64,000 bases of DNA from a bacterium 1XD21-13. GTDB lineage: Bacteria > Bacillota > Clostridia > Lachnospirales > Lachnospiraceae. Numbering within the stretch: position 1 is the first letter of the stretch; each line of letters begins with the position of its first letter. The stretch is from NCBI GenBank assembly GCA_009917555.1, contig QZDX01000008.1, positions 62,001-126,000 on the forward strand. The letters are read 5' to 3'. Under the pieces are notes generated by a model. The model searched no databases. It saw only the letters and a program-made list of their open reading frames with translations, and was not told where the DNA came from. A program made the translations under genes and the position numbers. This document shows positions 48,815 through 57,356 of this stretch, one piece after another.

Positions 48815-48843
48815 TGGACAACGGAAGCATTTCGCAGTATGAT
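48815..48843 (+). promoter_or_regulatory. Sigma-A-like promoter of the second chemoreceptor gene
   Basis: TGGACA at 48815-48820, 17-bp spacer, TATGAT at 48838-48843. It means the second receptor can be expressed without the flagellar sigma factor. Confidence 0.6.
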
Positions 48844-48894
48844 AAAATAGAGTGTTGAATACTGCACAATAAAGAGAAAAAGAAGGGGAAAGAC

Positions 48895-50751
48895 ATGTTA
48901 AAGAACTTGAAAATCAGAAGCAGATTGTTGGTAAGTTATGCTATTGTTCTGGTATTGACAGTGATTATTTCCGTGACAGCGATTTCCAAGCTGAATGCTG
49001 CAAACCAGAATTTGCATAATTTCTCGAACGGTGCCATGACCGCCAGAAGTCTGGTACGCAACAGCCGTATGAGCACCAACACGGCGGCCCGGTATTTGCG
49101 TGATATGGCGATTTCAAAGGACAACGCAACCTTGGAGAGCAATGCAAAGCGTGTAGATGAGTTGATTACATCCATTCGTTCCGATATTGAGGATTTGAAA
49201 GCGATGAATATTCTGGACGCAGGCGAGGTCAATACATACTCCACGCTGATGGAGCAGTGGATTGCTATTGGCGGAAGAGTAGAGGAGAGCCTGAGATCTG
49301 AGGCAGCAGCAGGTAATTCCAATGCCACTGGAATGACAGAATCCGAGCGGATTCTGGTGGAGGAGTGCACACCGACTCTGGATGCACTGGTTGCACAGGC
49401 TATGGTTCTTGATGATGCCACGGCAGTTCTTCAGGACGAGACACTGGATGAAAGTGTGAAGTCCACGAATCAGGATATGATAATCGTTGTCGCCCTGCTG
49501 GTGGTGGCAGTGATTCTTGCATTCGTTATCTGCATTAAGGTAACGGCTTCCATCGTAAGACCTATCGCAGAGGTGGAGGAGGCAGCTCAGAATCTCTCTA
49601 AGGGCCTTGTTAAGAATGATCTGACTTATACGGGGAAGGATGAGATCGGCGTTCTGGTGGACAGTTTTAGGGTAACCTTTAAGGCACTGGACGCTATGAT
49701 TACAGATTTGAACCGTCTGATGGCTGAGATGGCAAAGGGCAATTTCAATGTCCGCACAACGGCAGAAGAATACTATGTAGGTGATTTTGCACCCCTGTTG
49801 TCTTCTATCCGTAAGATGAATTCCAATTTAAGTACAACACTGAGCCGCATCAACGAGGCTTCCGATCAGGTGGCAAGCGGATCCGATCAGGTATCCAGCG
49901 GTGCTCAGGCTCTGTCTCAGGGAGCTACGGAGCAGGCAAGTTCTATTCAGCAGCTTGCGGCGTCCATCAATGAGATTTCTCAGAAAGTGGTGCAGACGGC
50001 TCAGAACTCTCAGATTGCCAGCGAGCAGGTTGGTAAAGCCGGCGAGGAGCTGACTATCTCCAACCAGAGAATGCAGGATATGATTTCGGCGATGTCAGAG
50101 ATCAGCCAAAGTTCCAACGAGATTGGCAAGATTATTAAGACCATTGAGGATATTGCATTCCAGACCAACATCCTTGCACTGAATGCGGCTGTTGAGGCAG
50201 CCCGGGCAGGAAGTGCCGGCAAGGGCTTCGCAGTTGTGGCGGATGAGGTACGGAATCTGGCTTCCAAGAGTGCAGAAGCCGCTAAGAATACCACAGCTTT
50301 GATCGAGGAATCCATCCATGCGGTGGAGAATGGTACGAAGATTGCCGACAGCACGGCCAATGCTCTTGTAATGACTGTGGAGAGCACCAAGGTTGCAGTA
50401 GATGTTGTGGATAAGATTACACAGGCTACCACGGAGCAGTCCAATGCCATTCAGGAGGTAACACAGGGAATCGATCAGATCTCTAGCGTGGTACAGACCA
50501 ACTCCGCTACGGCAGAGCAGAGTGCGGCGGCAAGCGAGGAGCTGTCCAGCCAGGCGGAGATGCTGAAGAGTCAGGTAAGACGCTTCAAGCTTCGTTCCGA
50601 TGCCTCTAGTACGTCTATTGCTTATGAGGAGGAGCCGGCAGTTGCTATGGATATGGATTATGATTCTGAGCCTGTTGTTTCCGCACCATCCACTTCTTCT
50701 CATGAGAGTTACAGTTCTTACTATACAGGCGATAACAACAGCAAGTATTAA
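48895..50751 (+). CDS. Methyl-accepting chemotaxis protein, paralogue of the preceding one
   Basis: A 618-residue chemoreceptor. TM1 is near residues 10-30, an outer helical domain of about 155 residues follows, and TM2 is near 193-217 (VVALLVVAVILAFVICIKV). Then come HAMP and a signalling domain nearly identical to the gene before it ([19 protein letters not shown]). It has an extra C-terminal tail of about 50 residues rich in Ser, Glu and Tyr, ending SSYYTGDNNSKY, which may be a tether for adaptation enzymes (inference). It is followed by a strong terminator. Confidence 0.93.
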   Translation: MLKNLKIRSRLLVSYAIVLVLTVIISVTAISKLNAANQNLHNFSNGAMTARSLVRNSRMSTNTAARYLRDMAISKDNATLESNAKRVDELITSIRSDIEDLKAMNILDAGEVNTYSTLMEQWIAIGGRVEESLRSEAAAGNSNATGMTESERILVEECTPTLDALVAQAMVLDDATAVLQDETLDESVKSTNQDMIIVVALLVVAVILAFVICIKVTASIVRPIAEVEEAAQNLSKGLVKNDLTYTGKDEIGVLVDSFRVTFKALDAMITDLNRLMAEMAKGNFNVRTTAEEYYVGDFAPLLSSIRKMNSNLSTTLSRINEASDQVASGSDQVSSGAQALSQGATEQASSIQQLAASINEISQKVVQTAQNSQIASEQVGKAGEELTISNQRMQDMISAMSEISQSSNEIGKIIKTIEDIAFQTNILALNAAVEAARAGSAGKGFAVVADEVRNLASKSAEAAKNTTALIEESIHAVENGTKIADSTANALVMTVESTKVAVDVVDKITQATTEQSNAIQEVTQGIDQISSVVQTNSATAEQSAAASEELSSQAEMLKSQVRRFKLRSDASSTSIAYEEEPAVAMDMDYDSEPVVSAPSTSSHESYSSYYTGDNNSKY

Positions 50752-50779
50752 GAGGAAGAAAAGGAATTTAAATAAAAGG

Positions 50780-50826
50780 AACTGCTGTCTTGTGGAGAGA
50801 TACTCCGTGGGACAGCAGTTTTTTAA
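50780..50826 (+). terminator. Terminator of the chemoreceptor genes
   Basis: AACTGCTGTC (50780-50789) pairs perfectly with GACAGCAGTT (50811-50820) followed by TTTT; the loop has a further GGAG/CTCC pairing. Confidence 0.88.
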
Positions 50827-50849
50827 GATTTTGGTATGAGGCGAGGGGT

Positions 50850-52415
50850 ATGGAGAAGGTAAGCGGAAAAGGTGCAAATACAGGCAGTATGATAGCAGCG
50901 ACAGAGGGCAATGGCCTTCCGATGCCCACAGGGGCGGAAGCGCGGGCAGCCCGAAAGATGATGGAGCTGGAGGCAGGGCGTGTTCTGGTGGCCCAGGCTG
51001 CCAAGCAGGCAGAGGAGGCCAGGGCGAGGCTGGAGGAGGAGCGCCTGGAGGCAGAGGAAAAGGACAGGTCCAGGGAACAGCGAGATACGCCGGAGCTTTC
51101 CAGGCAGAGCCGGTGGTTTGGCCTGGAGGGAAGACTTTTGGAGGAGGCAAATCTCAGATGGATTCTGGAGATGGAGGAGGAGCTCTGGGGGGAGCTTTTG
51201 AACTGGTATCCTGCACCTTCGGGGAATCTGTCTAAACAGCTGGAGGAATTGTCCAGGCTTTATCTGGCCCTTTTGGAGGCGATTCTGATCCATACTACAG
51301 GCCAGGATCAGATGGTTCAAAAGGAGCGGCTAGACGCAGTTCTGTCCGAGAAGCTGAATCTGGTTTTGGAGGTACGGCTTCGGAATCTGATAACCCTGCT
51401 TGAGCGGATGGGACAGCGGGAGACCATAGGACAGATTCGGTATAGCCTGTATAAGCGGACCACTGGGGAAAATATCTCTCCCAAGACAGCAGAACGGTTT
51501 TTTGCTCTGGGACAGGGCAGTGGAAGGGCTTCTGTATCCATGGCATCCTCCCCTAGTATGGCAGGAAGCGGTAGAAAGGCATTTGGGGAGGAGGGCAGTG
51601 TATATCAGGCTTGCGGAGGGAGAAATGTTCGGGTGAGCCAGGAGTTTGACGCCCACAGAAAATCCGGCCAGTTGGAGCTGAATCAAAGGAATCTGGCCTT
51701 CAGTGAGGGAAAGGGAAAAAGTGAAGAGAGCGGCGGCTTTGACATAAGGGAGCTTGTTCGGGCGGATATATTTGCCAAACATCTTTCCGAGAGCAGTCAG
51801 ACCTTTGGAGGAATGGGGACTTTTAAGGGGAACCAGGAGGCGGCTGGATATCTGGCGGCCTTGACCTCCATCAAGGGACAGATTTACCTCTCCGGGTCCG
51901 GAAGGTCCGGGGATATGGCATCCCCGGTGAAAAGCCTGGTGAATCAGATGGTGGACTACTATCTGAACCAGAAGGGGGCTTATGAGGCATATTACTATAC
52001 CACCGGAGTTTACGAAAAGACCAAGGATTCTCAGAAGGCGGCATCGGAGGGACTTGCCTACGCTTACCGGCTTTTTTTGGAAAAGAAGGGGGATGGGGAT
52101 TATAAGGATGAAAAGGCTTACTCCCAGGAGGCTGGTTTTTTCCAGATGCTTGGCGGGCGGACTATGGAGGAGGATTTTCGGCGTGGGGCACGGATGCTGG
52201 AGGAGAACTGGAGGGAGTTTCTTTCTGCTATGGGAATGGAGGGAAAGGGAATTAGCTTGAGGGCTCACAGTCTTAGTCCCTGGGGAGCCCTTGTGCAGGC
52301 GGAGGAGCAGAGAAAGGCCAGGGAGCAGAGAGCGGATCAGGCGTTCCTTCGGCAAATGCTGATTGTGGTGGGGATTGTAGTGCTGTTTCTCATTTGGAGG
52401 TTTGTTTTTTCCTAA
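50850..52415 (+). CDS. Unrecognised tail-anchored protein of the motility block
   Basis: A 521-residue protein I cannot assign. The N-terminal 100 residues are a charged Ala/Glu/Arg helix (EARAARKMMELEAGRVLVAQ onward). The middle has a leucine-rich helical part and a Gly/Ser-rich stretch, and residues about 360-480 are rich in Tyr, Lys and Gly. It ends with a single membrane helix (MLIVVGIVVLFLIWRFVF) at the very C-terminus, so it is probably tail-anchored with its body in the cytoplasm. ATG 50850 after GAGGCGAGGGG is chosen; earlier starts lie in the terminator. It lies between chemoreceptor genes and a sigma-28-driven gene. Confidence 0.75.
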   Translation: MEKVSGKGANTGSMIAATEGNGLPMPTGAEARAARKMMELEAGRVLVAQAAKQAEEARARLEEERLEAEEKDRSREQRDTPELSRQSRWFGLEGRLLEEANLRWILEMEEELWGELLNWYPAPSGNLSKQLEELSRLYLALLEAILIHTTGQDQMVQKERLDAVLSEKLNLVLEVRLRNLITLLERMGQRETIGQIRYSLYKRTTGENISPKTAERFFALGQGSGRASVSMASSPSMAGSGRKAFGEEGSVYQACGGRNVRVSQEFDAHRKSGQLELNQRNLAFSEGKGKSEESGGFDIRELVRADIFAKHLSESSQTFGGMGTFKGNQEAAGYLAALTSIKGQIYLSGSGRSGDMASPVKSLVNQMVDYYLNQKGAYEAYYYTTGVYEKTKDSQKAASEGLAYAYRLFLEKKGDGDYKDEKAYSQEAGFFQMLGGRTMEEDFRRGARMLEENWREFLSAMGMEGKGISLRAHSLSPWGALVQAEEQRKAREQRADQAFLRQMLIVVGIVVLFLIWRFVFS

Positions 52416-52451
52416 TATGCTTATTTTTTCTTGTGGATTTGGGGAGAGTAC

Positions 52452-52478
52452 TTAATTTTTCCAAGTCCGGGCCGATAT
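52452..52478 (+). promoter_or_regulatory. Sigma-28 promoter of the DUF5610-like gene
   Basis: -35 TTAA at 52452-52455, 15-bp spacer, and GCCGATAT at 52471-52478, matching the SigD/FliA consensus. It marks the downstream gene as part of the late flagellar regulon. Confidence 0.75.
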
Positions 52479-52540
52479 GAAATATATAGAGAATCAATTG
52501 GAATTTTTCTAAGTACATAACAAGAAAGGAGGAAATTGGT

Positions 52541-53179
52541 TTGAGACTTGAAGATAATTATTATCAGAATGTCCAGACAACTTCCGCATATGCTTCCGTT
52601 AATGTGAACAATGCTGTAAAGGCTGCAGAGGTAGCACAGAAGCAGGATCAGAAGGCTGTAGAGGGTGTTTCGGGTACAGCTGCGAAGCCCAAGACAGATC
52701 GGGCTGAGTTCAGCCAGGATTCCCAGGTTACCAGGAAGATGAGCGATTCTGAGCGCGCTTCTTTAGTGCAGAGCTTGAAGGCGGATCTGGAGAATCAGAC
52801 GACCCGGTTTACCAACATGATGATGCAGATGTTCAACAAGCAGGGCATCACAGGTCTGCAGGCAGGCAGCGATGATTTCTGGAGAACAATTGCAAGCGGC
52901 AATTTTACAGTAGATGCGCAGACGAAGGCAGAGGCACAGGCTGCTATTTCGGAGGACGGCTACTGGGGAGTGAAGCAGACCTCTCAGAGGCTCTTTGATT
53001 TTGCCCAGGCTCTGGCAGGGGACAATCCGGAGCAGATGAAGAAGATGCAGGATGCTATTGAGAAGGGCTTTAAGCAGGCTGAGGAAGCCTGGGGGGGCTC
53101 TCTGCCGTCTATCTCTGGTGAGACTTACAAGGCAGTGAATGATCTATTTAGTGAGTACTACGAGAAGAGTGGGAAGTAG
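52541..53179 (+). CDS. Small DUF5610-like protein of the flagellar regulon
   Basis: A 212-residue, Gln/Ala-rich, mainly helical protein without signal peptide. The C-terminal 80 residues (DGYWGVKQTSQRLFDFAQAL, DAIEKGFKQAEEAWGG then ISGETYKAVNDLF) resemble the DUF5610 pattern; some databases name relatives hydrogenase-4 component G, which is not supported here. TTG 52541 is the start, with AAAGGAGG about 8 bp upstream. A sigma-28 promoter precedes it and a terminator follows, so it is a single-gene unit. The function is unknown. Confidence 0.75.
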   Translation: MRLEDNYYQNVQTTSAYASVNVNNAVKAAEVAQKQDQKAVEGVSGTAAKPKTDRAEFSQDSQVTRKMSDSERASLVQSLKADLENQTTRFTNMMMQMFNKQGITGLQAGSDDFWRTIASGNFTVDAQTKAEAQAAISEDGYWGVKQTSQRLFDFAQALAGDNPEQMKKMQDAIEKGFKQAEEAWGGSLPSISGETYKAVNDLFSEYYEKSGK

Positions 53180-53198
53180 GAAAATGTAACAGGATTGG

Positions 53199-53252
53199 AA
53201 GGAGCTGTTAGGAAATGTAAGGTTTCCTGTCGGCTCCTTTTATTTTTTGCCA
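53199..53252 (+). terminator. Terminator after the DUF5610-like gene
   Basis: AAGGAGC (53199-53205) pairs with GCTCCTT (53233-53239), with inner AGGAAA/TTTCCT pairing, then T-rich sequence. The following 150 bp up to about 53390 are very AT-rich and hold nothing else recognised. Confidence 0.82.
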
Positions 53253-53394
53253 ATAGAGGCGCCTGTGCGTCTGGCAGTCAGCACATATAGTGGTTAATAT
53301 TCACTTTGTAGTGTTGGAAATTGAGTTGGATGTTATAAAATGTTATAAAATTGTTAAAAATGATATATTTTGTTAAAAATATTTAAATTACCAC

Positions 53395-53422
53395 TTGATT
53401 TCTTATCAGAAAGTATTACAAT
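53395..53422 (+). promoter_or_regulatory. Probable promoter of metV-metF
   Basis: TTGATT at 53395-53400, 16-bp spacer, TACAAT at 53417-53422, 63 bp before metV. No S-box, T-box or folate riboswitch was recognised in the leader. Confidence 0.5.
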
Positions 53423-53484
53423 AGAAAAGGAGAGGACAGCTCTTTGCTGCCCGTACCAGAAAGGGATATAAGGAGAAGAATACC

Positions 53485-54132
53485 ATGATTATCACACAGA
53501 AAAAGCCCATTGAGGAATTGATGGCAATGCTTGGGGATGCGATGAAGATCGCAATCCTTGGCTGCGGCAGTTGTGCTACGGCCTGCGCCACGGGCGGCGA
53601 GAAGGAGATTGGGGAACTGAAGGCTTATTTGGAGTCTAAGGGTAAGACAGTGGTGGCTACCGGAATGGCAGATTACTGCTGTATGAACATGGGTGTGAAG
53701 ACAGCCATGAAGAAGCTGAATGCTGCAGGTCCGGACGCAGTTGTCTGTATGTCCTGTGGTGACGGTGTGCAGGTGGCGGCCAATCATGCCACAGCGCCGG
53801 TTTATCCGTCCAACAACACTATGTTTTTAGGAGAGGCCGTGAAGTTTGGTCTGTTTGAGGAGGCATGCCATCTCTGCGGGGACTGTGTGCTGGGAACAAC
53901 CGGAGGTATCTGCCCCATTTCCAGATGTGCTAAGTCTCTGGTAAATGGTCCCTGCGGCGGACAGAAGAACGGCAAGTGCGAGGTGAATCCGGAGAATGAT
54001 TGTGCATGGATTCTGATTTACAAGCGTCTGGAATCTCTGGGAATGTTGGAAAAGCTGGCACAGAGACGCCCAGACAAAGGATATGAGAAGGTATCATATC
54101 CCAGAACAATTAATATTAGGGGGAACAAGTAA
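53485..54132 (+). CDS. metV: Methylenetetrahydrofolate reductase partner protein MetV (zinc/iron-sulfur Cys-rich)
   Basis: A 215-residue protein of the MTHFR_C (MetV) family. Many cysteines occur in CGSCATACATGG near residue 25, CHLCGDCVLGTTGGICP, SRCAKSLVNGPCGG and GKCEVNPENDC. In acetogens MetV binds MetF and helps electron delivery for methylene-THF reduction. Its stop codon overlaps the metF start (TAATG), so the two are coupled. It belongs to the methyl branch of one-carbon metabolism. No rnfC2, acsE or other Wood-Ljungdahl genes are in the window. Confidence 0.92.
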   Translation: MIITQKKPIEELMAMLGDAMKIAILGCGSCATACATGGEKEIGELKAYLESKGKTVVATGMADYCCMNMGVKTAMKKLNAAGPDAVVCMSCGDGVQVAANHATAPVYPSNNTMFLGEAVKFGLFEEACHLCGDCVLGTTGGICPISRCAKSLVNGPCGGQKNGKCEVNPENDCAWILIYKRLESLGMLEKLAQRRPDKGYEKVSYPRTINIRGNK

Positions 54133-55058
54133 TGGGAATGTTAGAGAAAGCGCTGGAAGGCGGAAAATTTGGTGTAACCGTTGAGATGGCTCCTCCTAAG
54201 GGATATGATTTTAAGGAACAGATGGAGGCAGCGGAGCTTCTGAAGGGTAAGGTACACGGAGTCAATGTAACCGATATGCAGTCTGCATGTCTGAAGGCTT
54301 CCTCCCTTGGCCTTTGCATTAAGCTGAAGGAGGCAGGACTGGAGCCCATCATCCAGGTAACAGGCCGTGATCGCAGCCGTATGGGGATCATGGGAGACAT
54401 GCTTTCCGCGGCAGCCTTTGGCATTGATACTATGCTGGCTCTGACCGGTGATCATCCCACCGTTGGTGACTGCAGCCAGTCTAAACCGGTGTATGATCTG
54501 GATTCCGTGGGAATTCTTCATATGCTGTCTGTGATGGAGGCTACCGGAACAGACTGCGGTGGAAATGAGTTGGAAGGCGGTGCGCCGGAGTTCTATAAGG
54601 GCGCGGCTGTAACTCCTGTCTATGAGCCTTTGTTTTTGCAGATCAACAAGCTTCGCCAGAAGGTAGAGGCGGGAGCCCGCTATATTCAGACCCAGGGTAT
54701 TTTTGATCTGGAGAGCTTCAAGCGTTTCATGGATGAGGTGGACAAGGCCAATATTAAGACCCACATTATGGCAGGTATCATTCCTCTGAAGGCAGCAGGA
54801 ATGGCCAAGTACATGAATGAGAATGTGCCGGGAATCGCTGTTCCTCAGGATATGATCGACCGTCTGGCTGCTGCTGCGGCAGAGGGCAAGGCCAAGGGCG
54901 TGAAGGGTCTGCCCACGCAGCTTGGTATTGAGATGGCGGCTGAGATGATCGCCAAGATCAAGGATGAGGGCCTTTGTGACGGTGTACATATTATGGCAAT
55001 AGGTGCGGAGAAGAATGTTCCGAAGATTCTGGAGAAGGCTGGAATTACCATTGAGTAG
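54132..55058 (+). CDS. metF: 5,10-methylenetetrahydrofolate reductase
   Basis: A 308-residue TIM-barrel flavoprotein. It has VTVEMAPPKGYDFKEQMEAA near the start, TGRDRSRMGIMGDML, the conserved ALTGDHPTVGD, and AGARYIQTQGIFDLESFKRFM. It reduces 5,10-methylene-THF to 5-methyl-THF for methionine synthesis or the acetogenic methyl branch. Coupling to MetV indicates the MetVF type, which does not use NAD(P)H in a simple way. A possible weak terminator (AATAC/GTATT with T run) lies near 55127-55148. Confidence 0.95.
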   Translation: MGMLEKALEGGKFGVTVEMAPPKGYDFKEQMEAAELLKGKVHGVNVTDMQSACLKASSLGLCIKLKEAGLEPIIQVTGRDRSRMGIMGDMLSAAAFGIDTMLALTGDHPTVGDCSQSKPVYDLDSVGILHMLSVMEATGTDCGGNELEGGAPEFYKGAAVTPVYEPLFLQINKLRQKVEAGARYIQTQGIFDLESFKRFMDEVDKANIKTHIMAGIIPLKAAGMAKYMNENVPGIAVPQDMIDRLAAAAAEGKAKGVKGLPTQLGIEMAAEMIAKIKDEGLCDGVHIMAIGAEKNVPKILEKAGITIE

Positions 55059-55137
55059 GCAGGTATTGTGATGCTGCGAAGCGTGTTACTGTCATGGAAT
55101 GAACAGTAATATTGTGGCATATGGTATCAATACGTTC

Positions 55138-55166
55138 TTGTATTTTTTGAGAAAATCTGTTATGAT
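55138..55166 (+). promoter_or_regulatory. Probable promoter of the yjfB-type gene
   Basis: TTGTAT at 55138-55143, 17-bp spacer, TATGAT at 55161-55166, 85 bp before the ATG. It is sigma-A-like; no sigma-28 element was found. Confidence 0.5.
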
Positions 55167-55250
55167 GATGTAGAAAATATGAGGAATGCTTTCGGTGATT
55201 ACACTGCGAGGAAGCTGCAGAGAGTATTCTGTATACAGAGGTGATTATTT

Positions 55251-55427
55251 ATGGATATTGCGGCATTGTCATCTGCTATGTCATACAGCCAGCTTCATAT
55301 GAATGTAGGCTATGCCCTGACAGCGAAGGTCATGGACCAGGTGGAGGATACCAGTGCACAGCTTTTGGAGATGCTGGAGGCAGTTGCACCGTCGGATTTG
55401 GGGCAGCATATTGACATACGCGTATAG
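55251..55427 (+). CDS. Small YjfB-family putative motility protein
   Basis: A 58-residue protein starting MDIAALSSAMSYSQLHMNVG and continuing ALTAKVMDQVEDTSAQLLEM before a short tail. The MDIAALS opening and the length match the YjfB_motility family (PF14070), often found with flagellar genes and SigD-regulated in Bacillus. ATG 55251 follows AGAGGTGATTATTT. It is a single-gene unit ended by a hairpin at 55464. The biochemical role is unknown. Confidence 0.85.
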   Translation: MDIAALSSAMSYSQLHMNVGYALTAKVMDQVEDTSAQLLEMLEAVAPSDLGQHIDIRV

Positions 55428-55463
55428 GGAACTGTAATAGGGTTTCGTTTTTAAGAAAAAAGG

Positions 55464-55500
55464 AAGAAGCTGAGGGTTGTACCTTGGCTTCTTTTATGTT
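55464..55500 (+). terminator. Terminator after the yjfB-type gene
   Basis: AAGAAGC (55464-55470) pairs with GCTTCTT (55487-55493), with additional inner pairs, then TTATGTTATTTTT. The remaining 230 bp up to 55729 are about three-quarters A+T and hold no recognised gene or site. Confidence 0.75.
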
Positions 55501-55729
55501 ATTTTTATTAAAGTATTAATAAGCTTTTCTAATAGAGTGATAAAAAGTATCTAATTAGGTGTTTGATTTTATATTATTGAACTGGATATTACGAAAACAG
55601 ATTATTATTATCATTTTTGTGAGTTATTATAAATTTTAATAATGTGTATAACATTTTTGGTGAGTATAGTAAAGTACAAAACTATGAGCTTGAGGTAAGA
55701 CATTGATGCGGGAGAAGGAAGGTGTCCTT

Positions 55730-57230
55730 ATGGACATGCAAGAATTAAAAAAGCTTATCTATCAAGGTGAAAAAGTTGATATAGAGTATAAAAAGGCAGA
55801 TTCAGGTGTACCAAAATCTGCCTATGAGTCATATTCTGCATTTGCTAATACAAAGGGCGGCTATATTATTTTGGGTGTTAAGGAGGATAAGACCAAGAAG
55901 AATCCGGAAGAAAGATTTTTGATACAGGGTGTTGAAAATCCGGGAAAGCAAAGGGAGGACTTCTGGAACACTATCAATGGAAGTAAAGTGAATATAAATC
56001 TTCTGAAAGACGAAAATGTATATGTTGTGGAGGAAGATGGAATAAGCTTAATTGTAATTTATGTTCCGAGAGCAGAATTTAATATGCGCCCGGTGTATGT
56101 GGGAGAGAATCCGTACAAGGGGACCTATAAGAGGAATCACGAGGGTGATTATCATGCCTCAGAGCACGAAATTCGAGGTATGATTCGAGATCAGAATCCT
56201 GAAGGCAGCGACAGTATGATTCTGGAATATTATACTATGGATGATATTGATAAGGAAACTCTCAGAAAATATCGTCAGATATTCGAAATCAGAAATGATG
56301 GACATGTTTGGAATCCTCTTGATGATAAAGCATTTCTTGAAAAGCTTGGAGGATATAGAAAAGACCGTAGAACAGGTGTGGAAGGACTTACTCTTGCAGG
56401 ACTTATGATGTTTGGAAGCGGTTAGGCCATTAGAGAAGAATTTTCTAATATATTTATGGATTATCGTAATGAGACTATGGTTACAGCGGATGTCCGTTGG
56501 AATGATAGAATTACTTACGATGGAACCTGGGTGAACAATCTTTTTAATTTTTTTATGAAGGTTACACCTAAATTAACGGAAGATTTGGAAAAGCCTTTTA
56601 CGCTGAAGGGGATTCAGCGCATTGATGAGACACCGGTTCATAAAGCGGTGCATGAAGCATTCGTAAATCTCATTATTCATACAGATTACCTGATGGATGC
56701 AGGTGTGTTGAAGGTAATCAAACGAAATAAAAGCTTTGAATTTACCAATCCGGGTATCTTGAAGCTGCCAATAGAAGATATTTATCGCGGTGGTAATTCC
56801 AAGTCCAGAAATCCACATATGCAGACTATGCTTAGAATGGTAGGCTTTGGAGATAATGCCGGTTCTGGTTTTCCTACAATTCTTAATACATGGAAAGAGG
56901 AGGGCTGGGTACAACCGGAGCTTATTGAGGATACTATTTTAAATCAGGTGATACTGGTATTGAAGATGGAAGAGGAAACTGTTTTGGAAGAACAGGATAG
57001 CTTCGCTCAAAAAAATGAGCGAAGTTTTAACAAAGAAAGATTTTGATAAAGTATTGCCTATAATAAAAGTTCTAGAAGAAAAAGGATTTATAACTCCTAG
57101 AGAGGCAGAAAATGTATGTAACCGATCTTCGGCAACTGTTAGAAGATATTTGGGAATTCTAACGGCTGCTGGAATTGTGCAAGCAGAGGGGAATACTAAT
57201 AATAGTATTTACAGATTTGTGGCGAATTGA
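55730..57230 (+). pseudogene. AlbA_2 / divergent AAA_4 ATP-binding transcriptional regulator, interrupted twice
   Basis: The start at ATG 55730 (AAGGAAGG upstream) gives an AlbA_2 domain (IEYKKADSGVPKSAYESYSAF, then NTKGGYIILGVKED). TAG at 56423-56425 interrupts in frame after LMMFGSG; the next codons AIREEFSNIFMDYRNE continue the family in the same frame. The HATPase_c_4-like part follows (HKAVHEAFVNLIIHTDY, GDNAGSGFPTILNTW). At an A7 run (57009-57015) the frame shifts +1; the winged-helix C-terminus (KVLPIIKVLEEKGFITPREA, TVRRYLGILTAAGIV) continues to 57230. Two lesions indicate decay. A wild-type protein would be a DNA-binding regulator of unknown target. The AT-rich content differs from its neighbours. 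Confidence 0.85.
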
Positions 57231-57356
57231 TGTCATGATGATTGATAGATGGATAGAGTTAAAAAACAGAAAGTTGTGACACGTGTTTGTATAACAAATC
57301 AATGAGAAAGAATATGTCACATTTTAAACTTGGAGAACTGGAATAGGAGCAGACAG

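Noticed and set aside
51330-52355. A 341-residue minus-strand frame opposite the tail-anchored unknown protein
   Set aside because: No signal peptide, domain or ribosome site; the plus-strand frame has a start site, a C-terminal membrane helix and agrees with local gene direction.
52541-53179. Hydrogenase-4 component G as product name
   Set aside because: The protein has no hydrogenase motif and is driven by a flagellar promoter; the name appears to be an old transfer error.
57001-57024. Programmed frameshifting at the A7 hairpin as the firm explanation
   Set aside because: The same gene also has an in-frame TAG, and the shift is +1, unlike the usual -1 slippage on A7; decay is simpler. Kept only as a finding to test.
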